Source: Klebsiella huaxiensis (GTDB lineage Bacteria > Pseudomonadota > Gammaproteobacteria > Enterobacterales > Enterobacteriaceae). Taken from it: a stretch of DNA of 64,000 nt. The position numbers and the translations under genes are program-made. Below the pieces are notes generated by a model, which had not been told where the DNA came from, searched no databases, and worked only from the letters and a program-made list of their open reading frames with translations. The stretch covers positions 3,968,001-4,032,000 of the forward strand of contig NZ_CP036175.1 of assembly GCF_003261575.2 (NCBI RefSeq), given 5' to 3'. Positions 45,901 through 54,760 of the stretch are shown piece after piece. Positions within the stretch are counted from its first letter, which is position 1. Each line of letters starts with the position of its first letter.

Positions 45901-46889
45901 AAAAACCGCTCATCGTCGTTCTACTGCTTCTCCTGATGGCTACTGTGATTGGCGGCGGCTGGTGGTGGTACCAGAGCAGTCAGCAAAAAGAGCTGACGCT
46001 TTATGGCAACGTTGATATTCGTACCGTTAACCTGAGCTTCCGTGTGGGTGGACGGCTGGCATCGCTGAGCGTCGATGAGGGCGACGCAATTAAAACCGGG
46101 CAAACGCTGGGCGAACTGGATCGTGCCCCTTATGAAAATGCTCTTCAACAGGCGCAGGCCAACGTTTCTACGGCCCAGGCGCAGTACGACCTGATGATGG
46201 CGGGCTATCGCTCGGAAGAAATTGCCCAGGCCGCCGCCGCAGTTAACCAGGCGCAGGCGGCTTACGCCTATGCGCAGAACTTCTATCAACGCCAGTTGGG
46301 GCTGCGTAAAAGCAGCGCTATCTCCGCGAATGACCTTGAGAACGCGCGCTCCTCACGCGACCAGGCACAGGCCACGCTGAAATCAGCCCAGGATAAACTG
46401 CGCCAGTACCGCGCCGGTAACCGTCCGCAGGAGATAGCCCAGGCCAAAGCCAGCCTCGAACAGGCTCAGGCCGCGCTGGCGCAGGCGAAACTCGACCTGC
46501 ACGATACCACGCTGATCGCGCCGTCCGACGGCACCCTGATGACCCGCGCCGTGGAGCCAGGCAGTATGCTCAGCGCAGGTGGCACGGTGATGACGCTATC
46601 ATTAACCCATCCGGTTTGGGTACGCGCCTACGTCGATGAAAAAAATCTCGGCCAGGCCCAACCGGGGAGTGAAGTCTTGCTCTATACCGATAGCCGTCCG
46701 AATCAACCTTACCGTGGCAAAATCGGCTTTGTCTCTCCTACGGCTGAATTTACGCCGAAAACCGTCGAGACCCCGGACCTGCGCACCGACCTGGTTTATC
46801 GCCTGCGGATTGTGGTCACCGATGCCGACGGCGCGCTGCGTCAGGGGATGCCGGTGACCGTCGCTTTCAGCAACGGAAACGGCCAATGA
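45897..46889 (+). CDS. ybhG: Periplasmic adaptor (HlyD-type) YbhG
   Basis: A 330-residue membrane-fusion protein. An N-terminal signal/anchor helix (about 4-27) precedes a lipoyl-like barrel-sandwich half (VNLSFRVGGRLASL), a long Ala/Gln-rich coiled coil (about 85-205, QAQANVSTAQAQYDLM), and a beta-barrel domain. It connects the YbhFSR ABC exporter to an outer-membrane channel, probably TolC. It overlaps cecR (ATGA) and ybhF, forming the operon cecR-ybhGFSR. Confidence 0.94.
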   Translation: MKKPLIVVLLLLLMATVIGGGWWWYQSSQQKELTLYGNVDIRTVNLSFRVGGRLASLSVDEGDAIKTGQTLGELDRAPYENALQQAQANVSTAQAQYDLMMAGYRSEEIAQAAAAVNQAQAAYAYAQNFYQRQLGLRKSSAISANDLENARSSRDQAQATLKSAQDKLRQYRAGNRPQEIAQAKASLEQAQAALAQAKLDLHDTTLIAPSDGTLMTRAVEPGSMLSAGGTVMTLSLTHPVWVRAYVDEKNLGQAQPGSEVLLYTDSRPNQPYRGKIGFVSPTAEFTPKTVETPDLRTDLVYRLRIVVTDADGALRQGMPVTVAFSNGNGQ

Positions 46890-48625
46890 GCGAAGACGTT
46901 ATCACGCTGCGCGGTCTCACCCGGCGTTTCGCCGGCATGGACCGCCCGGCCGTCGCACCGCTGGACTGCACCATTCACTCCGGCTATGTGACCGGACTAG
47001 TTGGCCCCGATGGCGCAGGGAAAACTACCCTGATGCGTATGCTCGCCGGTTTGCTCAAAGCCGACAGCGGCAGCGCACAGGTCATTGGTTTTGACCCCAT
47101 TGCTGACGATAGCGCCCTGCACGCGGTGCTCGGTTATATGCCGCAAAAGTTTGGCCTGTATGAAGATCTGACGGTGATGGAAAACCTGACCCTCTACGCC
47201 GACCTGCGCAGCGTGACTGGCGAAGTGCGGGAGAAAACTTTCGCCCGGCTGCTGGAGTTTACCTCTTTGGGCCCCTTTACTGGCCGACTGGCGGGCAAAC
47301 TTTCCGGCGGCATGAAGCAGAAGCTTGGCCTCGCCTGCACCCTCGTCGGCGAACCGAAGGTGCTGCTGCTGGATGAACCCGGCGTCGGCGTCGACCCCAT
47401 CTCACGCCGAGAACTGTGGCAAATGGTCCACGAGCTGGCGGGCGACGGGATGCTGATCCTCTGGAGCACCTCCTATCTCGACGAAGCTGAACAGTGCCGC
47501 GACGTGCTGCTGATGAACGAAGGCCAGTTGCTCTATCAGGGCGCGCCAAAAGAGCTGACCCAGACTATGGCCGGACGCAGCTTTTTGGTTTCCAGCAGCA
47601 AAGAGAATAACCGCCGCCTGCTCCAACGCACGCTGAAGCTGCCGCAGGTGAGCGATGGTGTGATTCAGGGCAAATCGGTGCGCCTGATCCTCAAAAAAGA
47701 GTCCAGTATCAGCGAAGTACAAAACGCAGCCGACATGCCACCGCTGGAGGTAGCTGAAACCGCGCCGCGCTTTGAAGATGCGTTCATCGACCTGCTGGGC
47801 GGCGCGGGTACGGCTGAATCGCCGCTGGGGAAAATTATCCACACCGTGGAAGGCTCCCATGAGGACACGGTGATTGAAGCGCAGACTCTGACCAAAAAAT
47901 TTGGTGATTTTGCCGCCACCGACCACGTCGATTTTCAGGTCAAGCGTGGAGAAATCTTCGGACTCCTCGGCCCTAACGGCGCGGGCAAGTCCACCACCTT
48001 TAAGATGATGTGCGGCCTGCTGGTCCCCACCTCCGGCAAAGCACTGGTGCTCGGGATGGACCTGAAAGTCAGCTCTGGCAAGGCACGCCAGCATCTGGGC
48101 TATATGGCACAGAAATTTTCGCTGTATGGCAATCTCACCGTTGAGCAGAACCTGCGCTTTTTCTCCGGCGTTTATGGCCTGCGCGGCAAAGCGCAGAACG
48201 AAAAAATCGCCAGCATGTGCGAGGCGTTTGGCCTGAAAAGCATTGCCCGGCAGGCCGCCGACGACCTGCCGCTCGGCTATAAGCAGCGCCTGGCGCTGGC
48301 CTGCTCGCTAATGCATGAGCCGGATATTCTGTTTCTTGATGAGCCGACTTCGGGCGTCGACCCCCTCACCCGCCGCGAATTCTGGTTGCATATCAACAGT
48401 ATGGTGGATAAGGGGGTGACGGTAATGGTCACCACCCACTTTATGGATGAGGCAGAGTATTGCGACCGTATCGGTCTGGTCTATCGCGGTAAACTTACCG
48501 CCAGCGGCACGCCGGACGATCTCAAAGCGATGGCAGCGGATGATGAACAGCCTGACCCGACGATGGAACAGGCATTTATTACCCTCATCCACGACTGGGA
48601 TAAGGAGAACGCCAGTGAGCGCTAA
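46886..48625 (+). CDS. ybhF: ABC exporter ATPase YbhF (tandem ATPase domains)
   Basis: A 579-residue protein with two fused ABC ATPase domains. The first has Walker A GPDGAGKTT (about 36-44), signature LSGGMKQK, and LLLDEPGVGVDP. The second has Walker A GPNGAGKST (about 362-370), a degenerate signature LPLGYKQR, and FLDEPTSGVDP. It drives YbhSR, implicated in efflux of drugs and Na+/Li+ in E. coli. Its ATG overlaps the ybhG stop. Confidence 0.95.
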   Translation: MSEDVITLRGLTRRFAGMDRPAVAPLDCTIHSGYVTGLVGPDGAGKTTLMRMLAGLLKADSGSAQVIGFDPIADDSALHAVLGYMPQKFGLYEDLTVMENLTLYADLRSVTGEVREKTFARLLEFTSLGPFTGRLAGKLSGGMKQKLGLACTLVGEPKVLLLDEPGVGVDPISRRELWQMVHELAGDGMLILWSTSYLDEAEQCRDVLLMNEGQLLYQGAPKELTQTMAGRSFLVSSSKENNRRLLQRTLKLPQVSDGVIQGKSVRLILKKESSISEVQNAADMPPLEVAETAPRFEDAFIDLLGGAGTAESPLGKIIHTVEGSHEDTVIEAQTLTKKFGDFAATDHVDFQVKRGEIFGLLGPNGAGKSTTFKMMCGLLVPTSGKALVLGMDLKVSSGKARQHLGYMAQKFSLYGNLTVEQNLRFFSGVYGLRGKAQNEKIASMCEAFGLKSIARQAADDLPLGYKQRLALACSLMHEPDILFLDEPTSGVDPLTRREFWLHINSMVDKGVTVMVTTHFMDEAEYCDRIGLVYRGKLTASGTPDDLKAMAADDEQPDPTMEQAFITLIHDWDKENASER

Positions 48626-49748
48626 AATCCTGGCATGGCGGCGCGTGCGCGCCCTGTGCGTCAAGGAAACGCGGCAGATCGTCCGCGACCCCAGCAGTTG
48701 GCTGATTGCGGTGGTGATCCCGCTCCTGCTGCTGTTTATCTTTGGCTACGGCATTAACCTCGATTCCAGCAAGTTACGGGTTGGCGTATTGCTGGAACAG
48801 CAGAGCGAAGAGGCGCTGGATTTCGTCCATACCATGACCGGTTCGCCCTACATTGACGCCACCATTAGCGATAACCGCCAGCAGCTGATTCAAATGATGC
48901 AGGCCGGGCGGATCCGCGCACTGGTGGTGGTCCCGGTCGATTTCGACCAGAAAATGGCTCGTCCCGGCGACGATGCGCCGCTCCAGCTGATCACCGACGG
49001 TAGCGAACCAAACACCGCCAACTTCGCCCAGGGCTACGTCGAAGGTATCTGGCAAATCTGGCAACAGCAGCGGGCGGAAGATCGCGGCGAAACCTTCGAG
49101 CCGCTCATTGACGTGCAGACACGCTACTGGTTTAACCCGGCCGCTATCAGCCAGCATTTTATTATCCCCGGCGCGATTACCATCATTATGACGGTGGTTG
49201 GCGCGATCCTGACGTCACTGGTAGTGGCTCGCGAGTGGGAGCGCGGCACCATGGAGGCACTGTTGTCGACCGAAATTACCCGCGCCGAGCTGCTGCTGTG
49301 CAAACTCATTCCCTACTATTTCCTCGGCATGCTGGCAATGCTGCTGTGCATGCTGGTAGCGGTGTTTATTCTCGGCGTGCCGTTTCGCGGTTCGCTGGTG
49401 ATTCTGTTTTTTATCACCAGCCTGTTTTTGCTGAGCACGCTGGGTATGGGACTGCTGATATCCACCATCACCCGCAACCAGTTTAACGCCGCACAGGTGG
49501 CGCTGAATGCCGCATTTCTGCCGTCGATTATGCTGTCCGGGTTTATTTTCCAGATAGACAGTATGCCAGCGGTGATCCGCGCGGTGACCTACGTGATCCC
49601 GGCGCGCTATTTTGTCAGCACCCTGCAAAGCCTGTTTTTGGCGGGCAATATTACGGTGGTACTGCTGGTGAACACGATGTTTTTAATCGCTTCGGCGGTG
49701 ATGTTTATTGGCCTGACGTGGATAAAAACCAAACGGCGACTGGATTAG
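48615..49748 (+). CDS. ybhS: ABC-2 type exporter permease YbhS
   Basis: A 377-residue inner-membrane permease: one N-terminal helix (about 28-48), a large periplasmic loop (about 50-175), then five helices with the ABC-2 signature region VVAREWERGTMEALLSTEITRAELLL. GTG 48615 is the start: AAGGAG lies eight bases upstream, it gives MSAKILAWRR as in E. coli, and it overlaps the end of ybhF by 11 bases. It partners YbhR and YbhF. Confidence 0.94.
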   Translation: MSAKILAWRRVRALCVKETRQIVRDPSSWLIAVVIPLLLLFIFGYGINLDSSKLRVGVLLEQQSEEALDFVHTMTGSPYIDATISDNRQQLIQMMQAGRIRALVVVPVDFDQKMARPGDDAPLQLITDGSEPNTANFAQGYVEGIWQIWQQQRAEDRGETFEPLIDVQTRYWFNPAAISQHFIIPGAITIIMTVVGAILTSLVVAREWERGTMEALLSTEITRAELLLCKLIPYYFLGMLAMLLCMLVAVFILGVPFRGSLVILFFITSLFLLSTLGMGLLISTITRNQFNAAQVALNAAFLPSIMLSGFIFQIDSMPAVIRAVTYVIPARYFVSTLQSLFLAGNITVVLLVNTMFLIASAVMFIGLTWIKTKRRLD

Positions 49749-49765
49749 CTTTCCTGCACGCTTTT

Positions 49766-49861
49766 CCCCGGGGGCGGCGCAAGCGCCTTGCCCGGGCTAC
49801 CAGGGCCGCACGGGTTTGAATTTGTAGCCCGGACAGGTGCGCCAGCACCGCCTCCGGGGAT
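49766..49861. repeat. REP/BIME repeat pair inside the ybhSR operon
   Basis: Two REP-type units face each other (CCCCGGGGGCGGCGCAAGCG and TAGCCCGGACAGG...CTCCGGGGA) in the 131-bp gap between ybhS and ybhR. Confidence 0.85.
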
Positions 49862-49879
49862 CACAAAGAGAGAATAGAT

Positions 49880-50986
49880 ATGTTTCATCGCTTATGGACA
49901 CTAATCCGCAAAGAGCTGCAATCGCTGTTGCGCGAACCGCAGACGCGGGCGATTTTGATTATGCCGGTGCTGATTCAGGTGCTGCTGTTCCCCTTCGCGG
50001 CAACCCTGGAAGTGACCAACGCCACGATTGCCATCTACAACGAAGATAATGGTAAGCACGCGGTAGAACTGACCCAGCGCTTTGCCCGCGCCAAAGCTTT
50101 CACCCACGTTCTGCTGCTGAAAAGCCCGCAGGAGATTAGACCCACCATCGATGAACAAAAAGCGCTGCTGGTCGTGCGCTTTCCGGCAGATTTCTCACGT
50201 AACCTCGACACTAACCAGACCGCCCCGCTCCAGCTTTTGCTCGACGGACGTAACTCCAACAGCGCGCAGATTGCCGCCAATTACCTCCAGCAGATCGTTA
50301 AAAACTATCAGCAGGACCTACTGGAAGGTAAAGCGAAGCCGAACAACAGCGAGCTGGTGGTGCGCAACTGGTATAACCCGAACCTCGACTATAAATGGTT
50401 CGTGGTGCCGTCGCTGATCGCCATGATCACCACCATCGGCGTGATGATCGTTACGTCACTTTCCGTTGCCCGCGAGCGTGAGCAGGGGACTCTCGATCAG
50501 TTGCTGGTTTCGCCGCTGGCGACCTGGCAGATTTTTATTGGCAAAGCGGTCCCGGCGCTGATTGTCGCCACTCTGCAGGCGACCATCGTATTGGGGGTTG
50601 GCATCTGGGCCTATCAAATTCCTTTTGCTGGATCGCTACTGCTGTTTTACTTCACGATGGTTGTGTATGGCTTATCGCTGGTAGGATTCGGGCTGTTGAT
50701 TTCGTCGCTGTGCTCGACGCAGCAGCAGGCGTTTATCGGCGTGTTCGTCTTTATGATGCCGGCGATCCTGCTTTCCGGCTACGTATCACCGGTAGAGAAT
50801 ATGCCGCAATGGCTTCAGGACGTGACCTGGATAAACCCCATTCGTCACTTTACCGATATCACTAAGCAAATCTATCTGAAGGATGCGAGTCTGGAGATTG
50901 TGTGGGGAAGTTTGTGGCCGCTATTGGTCATAGCGGCCACTACCGGCTCAGCGGCATACGCGATGTTCCGCAGAAAGATCGCGTAA
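49880..50986 (+). CDS. ybhR: ABC-2 type exporter permease YbhR
   Basis: A 368-residue permease homologous to YbhS, with the same topology: N-terminal helix (about 20-40), periplasmic domain, then five helices with VAREREQGTLDQLLVSPLATWQI. It is the second membrane subunit of the YbhFSR exporter. The ATG follows AGAGAGAAT. Unlike the tightly overlapping upstream genes, it is separated from ybhS by a REP pair, so its expression may be partly uncoupled. Confidence 0.94.
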   Translation: MFHRLWTLIRKELQSLLREPQTRAILIMPVLIQVLLFPFAATLEVTNATIAIYNEDNGKHAVELTQRFARAKAFTHVLLLKSPQEIRPTIDEQKALLVVRFPADFSRNLDTNQTAPLQLLLDGRNSNSAQIAANYLQQIVKNYQQDLLEGKAKPNNSELVVRNWYNPNLDYKWFVVPSLIAMITTIGVMIVTSLSVAREREQGTLDQLLVSPLATWQIFIGKAVPALIVATLQATIVLGVGIWAYQIPFAGSLLLFYFTMVVYGLSLVGFGLLISSLCSTQQQAFIGVFVFMMPAILLSGYVSPVENMPQWLQDVTWINPIRHFTDITKQIYLKDASLEIVWGSLWPLLVIAATTGSAAYAMFRRKIA

Positions 50987-51183
50987 TACCCGTCATCGTT
51001 CAAGCCACAACTGCGTTGGCTTATTACTCGGCCCATCCCTGGGCCTCGCCCCTTCGGGGCCGCTCCAGGCAGCGTTCAAATCTGCTCCCGGCAGATTTGT
51101 CACTCACCCCAGTCACATAGTTATCTATGCTTCTGGGGATTCGCTGCGTTGCCGCCTTGTTGTAGCCCGAACGATTTAGGGTA
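50987..51183. repeat. ERIC element, long variant
   Basis: The conserved ERIC core CTCACCCCAGTCAC...CTTCTGGGGATTCG (51102-51142) and the terminal inverted parts TACCCGTCAT...CGTTGGC and GCCGCC...GATTTAGGGTA are present. The usual ERIC is about 127 bp; this one is 197 bp because about 70 extra bases (around 51022-51095) interrupt the left arm. It directly abuts the ybhR stop and contains the end of ybhQ. Confidence 0.88.
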
Positions 51184-51558
51184 TCCGTTTTTATCTTTCG
51201 CCAGCAACGAAACCACTGCCGGGCCTGCCAGTATCACTAGCCCAGCGAGGGCCAGCAGCAGGTTATTGTGCAGCACGCGCGACAACAGCCATAGCGCGAT
51301 AACCGCCGCACCGAAGTACCATGTGGTGGTGAGTTCTTCAAGGAAATCACCCACATCACGCCAGCGCTCTTCGTGATGACGCTGCAAAAACAGCATCGAC
51401 AGTAACGTGACGCCGTACAGCACGCACAAACCTAATCCGACGCGAACCAGCGCGCCGCTCATCCAACCCATCACCAGTACTGCCACGACCAGTAGATGCA
51501 ACATAATCTGCCAGCAACTAAGACCCGTTGCGACGCGTACACGTTGTTGCCACTTCAT
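51121..51558 (-). CDS. ybhQ: Inner-membrane protein YbhQ with ERIC-encoded C-terminus
   Basis: A 145-residue protein with four predicted helices (about 18-35, 38-55, 83-95, 100-117), matching E. coli YbhQ (about 136 aa) from MKWQQRVRVATGLSCW to LAGPAVVSLLAKDK. After that the sequence diverges. The last 20 codons and stop (51183 down to 51121) lie inside the ERIC repeat, so the tail YPKSFGLQQGGNAANPQKHR is repeat-derived. The function is unknown. The start has AGGAGAGAAGCC upstream. Confidence 0.9.
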   Translation of the reverse strand: MKWQQRVRVATGLSCWQIMLHLLVVAVLVMGWMSGALVRVGLGLCVLYGVTLLSMLFLQRHHEERWRDVGDFLEELTTTWYFGAAVIALWLLSRVLHNNLLLALAGLVILAGPAVVSLLAKDKNGYPKSFGLQQGGNAANPQKHR

Positions 51559-51689
51559 GGCTTCTCTCCTGAAGGATTTTTCTCTGCTACTCAGAGTACC
51601 GCACTTTACGGAAAATTCCGTATCACCGCATCTTTTTGTGACCTCTACTACACTATTTCATTCAGGAAAGTGACATTGACTGGAGAAAT

Positions 51690-52451
51690 ATGGACGAACA
51701 ACCGCCGCGATTTTCGTTGAACGTGTTAACAATTAACACCCATAAAGGCTTTAATGCGTTTAATCGCCGCTTTATTTTGCCTGAATTGCGCGAAGCAGTA
51801 CGCAGCGTCAATGCCGATATCGTTTGTCTGCAGGAGGTGATGGGGGCGCATGAAATTCACCCGCTGAATATTAAGAACTGGCCGGAGACCCCACACTATG
51901 AATTCCTTGCCGACACGATATGGAACGATTTCGCCTACGGGCGTAACGCGGTCTACCCACAAGGGCATCATGGCAATGCGGTGCTCTCACGTTTTCCCAT
52001 CGCGCATTACCAGAATCTTGATGTATCCGTCGGCGATAGTGAAAAACGCGGTCTGCTCTACTGCCGCATCGTGCCGCCAGAAAGCGAGATAACTCTTCAT
52101 CTGATTTGCGTGCACTTGGGACTGCGCGCGAATCAGCGCCATGCTCAGATGACCATGCTGGCGGATTGGGTGAACAGTTTGCCTGCGGGCGACCCGGTGG
52201 TGGTCGCGGGTGATTTCAACGACTGGCGACAGCAGGCTAACCGGCAGCTAAAGGCCCAGGCCGGGCTGGAGGAGATATTCACCCGCGCCAGAGGGCGCCC
52301 GGCGCGTACTTTCCCGGTCAACTTCCCGCTGCTGCGCCTCGATCGCATCTACGTCAAAAATGCGCACGCCAGCCAGCCGAAGACGCTAGCCCTGAAACAG
52401 TGGCGTCATTTGTCCGATCATGCACCGCTTAGCGTGGAGATACATCTGTGA
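51690..52451 (+). CDS. ybhP: Endonuclease/exonuclease/phosphatase family protein YbhP
   Basis: A 253-residue EEP-fold protein. The metal-site residues are in NTHKG, CLQEV (Glu), VHLGLRANQR (His), GDFNDW (Asp/Asn) and LSDHAPL (terminal Asp-His pair). It could be a nuclease or a lipid phosphodiesterase. Coupling with clsB and ybhN (overlapping starts) and conservation of the trio suggest a role in membrane phospholipid metabolism. It matches E. coli YbhP in length. CTGGAG precedes the ATG. Confidence 0.92.
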   Translation: MDEQPPRFSLNVLTINTHKGFNAFNRRFILPELREAVRSVNADIVCLQEVMGAHEIHPLNIKNWPETPHYEFLADTIWNDFAYGRNAVYPQGHHGNAVLSRFPIAHYQNLDVSVGDSEKRGLLYCRIVPPESEITLHLICVHLGLRANQRHAQMTMLADWVNSLPAGDPVVVAGDFNDWRQQANRQLKAQAGLEEIFTRARGRPARTFPVNFPLLRLDRIYVKNAHASQPKTLALKQWRHLSDHAPLSVEIHL

Positions 52452-53692
52452 AATGCAGCTGGCAGGAAGGAAACCGCATTCAGCTATTAGAAAACGGCGA
52501 CAATTATTATCCGGCGGTCTTTTCCGCGATTGGCCGCGCACAGCAGCGGGTCATTCTTGAATCTTTTATCTGGTTTGAGGATGACGTTGGCAGGCAGCTC
52601 CATACCGTGTTGCTGAAAGCCGCCCAGCGCGGGGTGCGCGTTGAAGTGCTGCTGGACGGTTACGGCTCGCCCGATTTAAGCGACGATTTTGTCGGCGAGC
52701 TAACCTCGGCGGGGGTCATTTTCCGCTACTACGATCCGCGCCCGCGCCTGCTCGGTATGCGCACCAACCTGTTTCGCCGGATGCACCGAAAAATCGTCGT
52801 TATCGACGACGTTACTGCCTTTGTCGGCGGCATTAACTACTCCGCTGAGCATATGACCGACTACGGCCCGGAGGCCAAACAGGATTACGCCGTTCAGGTT
52901 GAGGGCCCGGTGGTGCTCGATATCCTGCAATTTGAACTTGAAAACCTGCCCACTAGCGAAGCCACGCGCCGCTGGTGGCATCGTCGTCGACATAAGCCTG
53001 AAATCAACCGTAATCCCGGCGAAGCCCAGGCGCTATTTATCTGGCGGGATAACCAGGAGCACCGCGACGATATCGAACGCCACTATCTGAAGATGCTGAC
53101 CAGCGCGCGCCGGGAAGTGATTATCGCCAACGCCTACTTCTTTCCAGGCTATCGGCTGCTGCACGCCATGCGCAACGCCGCCCGCCGCGGCGTTAGCGTC
53201 AAATTAATCGTTCAGGGTGAGCCGGATATACCGATAGTCAAATTTGGCGCGCGCCTGCTCTATCACTATCTGGTGAAGGGCGGCGTGCAGATTTTCGAAT
53301 ATCGCCGCCGCCCGCTGCACGGCAAAGTCGCTCTGGCGGACGATCACTGGGCCACCGTCGGCTCCAGCAACCTCGACCCGCTCAGCCTGTCGCTGAATCT
53401 GGAAGCTAACCTGGTTATCCACGACCGCGAGTTCAACCAGACATTGCGCGATAATCTTAACGGACTCATTGCCAACGACTGCCGCCAGGTCGATAAGAGT
53501 ATTTTGTCGAAACGGACCTGGTGGCGGCTCGGCATCAGCGTGCTGGCATTCCACTTCCTGCGCCACTTTCCTGCCTGGGTGGGCTGGCTGCCTGCCCATA
53601 CGCCGATACTGTCGCGGGTTCAGCCACCAGTGCAGCCAGAAATAGAAACGCAGGATCGCGTGGAGCCGGAAAATCAGGAGGTGAAATCCTGA
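52448..53692 (+). CDS. clsB: Cardiolipin synthase B
   Basis: A 414-residue phospholipase-D superfamily enzyme with two HKD motifs: HRKIVVIDD (about residues 113-121) and HGKVALADDHWATVGSSNLD (about 291-310). It makes cardiolipin from phosphatidylglycerol, and ClsB can also make phosphatidylglycerol from phosphatidylethanolamine and glycerol. It is close to E. coli YbhO. The start is GTG 52448, overlapping the ybhP stop. A short hydrophobic stretch near 360 may be a membrane contact. Confidence 0.95.
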   Translation: MKCSWQEGNRIQLLENGDNYYPAVFSAIGRAQQRVILESFIWFEDDVGRQLHTVLLKAAQRGVRVEVLLDGYGSPDLSDDFVGELTSAGVIFRYYDPRPRLLGMRTNLFRRMHRKIVVIDDVTAFVGGINYSAEHMTDYGPEAKQDYAVQVEGPVVLDILQFELENLPTSEATRRWWHRRRHKPEINRNPGEAQALFIWRDNQEHRDDIERHYLKMLTSARREVIIANAYFFPGYRLLHAMRNAARRGVSVKLIVQGEPDIPIVKFGARLLYHYLVKGGVQIFEYRRRPLHGKVALADDHWATVGSSNLDPLSLSLNLEANLVIHDREFNQTLRDNLNGLIANDCRQVDKSILSKRTWWRLGISVLAFHFLRHFPAWVGWLPAHTPILSRVQPPVQPEIETQDRVEPENQEVKS

Positions 53693-54657
53693 TGGCGAAA
53701 TCACACCCACGCTGGCGAATGGTGAAAAAAACCCTCACGCTGCTGTTTTTTATCGCCGTCGCGGCGCTGCTGGTGGTCTACGCACAAAAAATTGACTGGC
53801 AGGAAGTGTGGAAAGTTATTCGCGACTATAACCGCACGGCGTTGCTGAGCGCGACAGGACTGGTTATCGCCAGCTACCTGATTTATGGCTGTTATGACCT
53901 GCTCGGGCGCGTGTATTGCGGCCATAAGCTGGCAAAGCGCCAGGTGATGCTGGTGTCATTTATTTGCTACGCCTTTAACCTGACGCTGAGCACCTGGGTG
54001 GGCGGTATCGGCATGCGCTACCGACTCTACTCGCGTCTGGGCCTAAGCGGTGGAACCATTACTCGCATCTTTTCGCTGAGCATCACCACCAACTGGCTGG
54101 GCTATATTCTGCTCGGCGGCATCATCTTTAGCGCTGGAATGGTACAAGTCCCCGAACGCTGGTATATCAGCCAGCAATCGCTGCAAATTCTGGGCATCGT
54201 TTTGCTGCTGATTTCCGCGTTTTATCTGTGGGCCTGCGCTTTTGCTAAAAAGCGTCATCTGACGATAAAAGGCCAGCGCCTGGTGCTGCCTTCCTGGCGA
54301 TTCGCGCTGTTGCAGATGGCAGTTTCCACCCTGAATTGGATGGCGATGGGGGCAATAATATGGCTGCTGTTAGGCCAGCAGGTTGACTACTTCCTCGTGC
54401 TCGGGGTGCTGTTGGTGAGCAGTATTGCCGGCGTTATCGTGCATATTCCTGCTGGCATCGGCGTTCTTGAGGCGGTGTTTATCGCGATGCTTTCCGGGGA
54501 AGAAATTTCACGCGGCGCGATTATTGCCGCCCTGCTTGCCTACCGTGCGCTGTACTACTTCCTGCCGCTGCTGCTGGCGACCATCGGCTACCTGATTCTG
54601 GAGAGTCGGGCGAAGCATCTGCGGGCAAAAAATGAGCGTAAGCTGGCGGGAGAGTAG
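53692..54657 (+). CDS. ybhN: UPF0104 membrane protein YbhN
   Basis: A 321-residue membrane protein with about eight helices, of the family that includes the flippase part of lysyl-phosphatidylglycerol synthase (MprF). The GIGVLEAVF motif and IAALLAYRALYYFLPLLLA helix are typical. ATG 53692 overlaps the clsB stop (TGATG) and follows CAGGAGGTG, so ybhP-clsB-ybhN is one translationally coupled unit. A lipid-handling role is inferred. The longer open frame from 53521 is a shadow inside clsB. Confidence 0.93.
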   Translation: MAKSHPRWRMVKKTLTLLFFIAVAALLVVYAQKIDWQEVWKVIRDYNRTALLSATGLVIASYLIYGCYDLLGRVYCGHKLAKRQVMLVSFICYAFNLTLSTWVGGIGMRYRLYSRLGLSGGTITRIFSLSITTNWLGYILLGGIIFSAGMVQVPERWYISQQSLQILGIVLLLISAFYLWACAFAKKRHLTIKGQRLVLPSWRFALLQMAVSTLNWMAMGAIIWLLLGQQVDYFLVLGVLLVSSIAGVIVHIPAGIGVLEAVFIAMLSGEEISRGAIIAALLAYRALYYFLPLLLATIGYLILESRAKHLRAKNERKLAGE

Positions 54658-54665
54658 TGAAGATT

Positions 54666-54757
54666 CCCCGGTGGCGCTGCGCTGACTGGGCTACAGGTTA
54701 ACCGTTATCTGCGGTTTGGTAGCCCGGATAAGGCGCATCGCGCCGTCATCCGGGAAG
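54666..54757. repeat. REP/BIME repeat pair between ybhN and ybhL
   Basis: Facing REP units (CCCCGGTGGCGCTGCGCTGA and TAGCCCGGATAAGGCGCATC...CATCCGGG) lie between the convergent gene ends, as at 401-495. Confidence 0.88.
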
Positions 54758-54760
54758 GGT

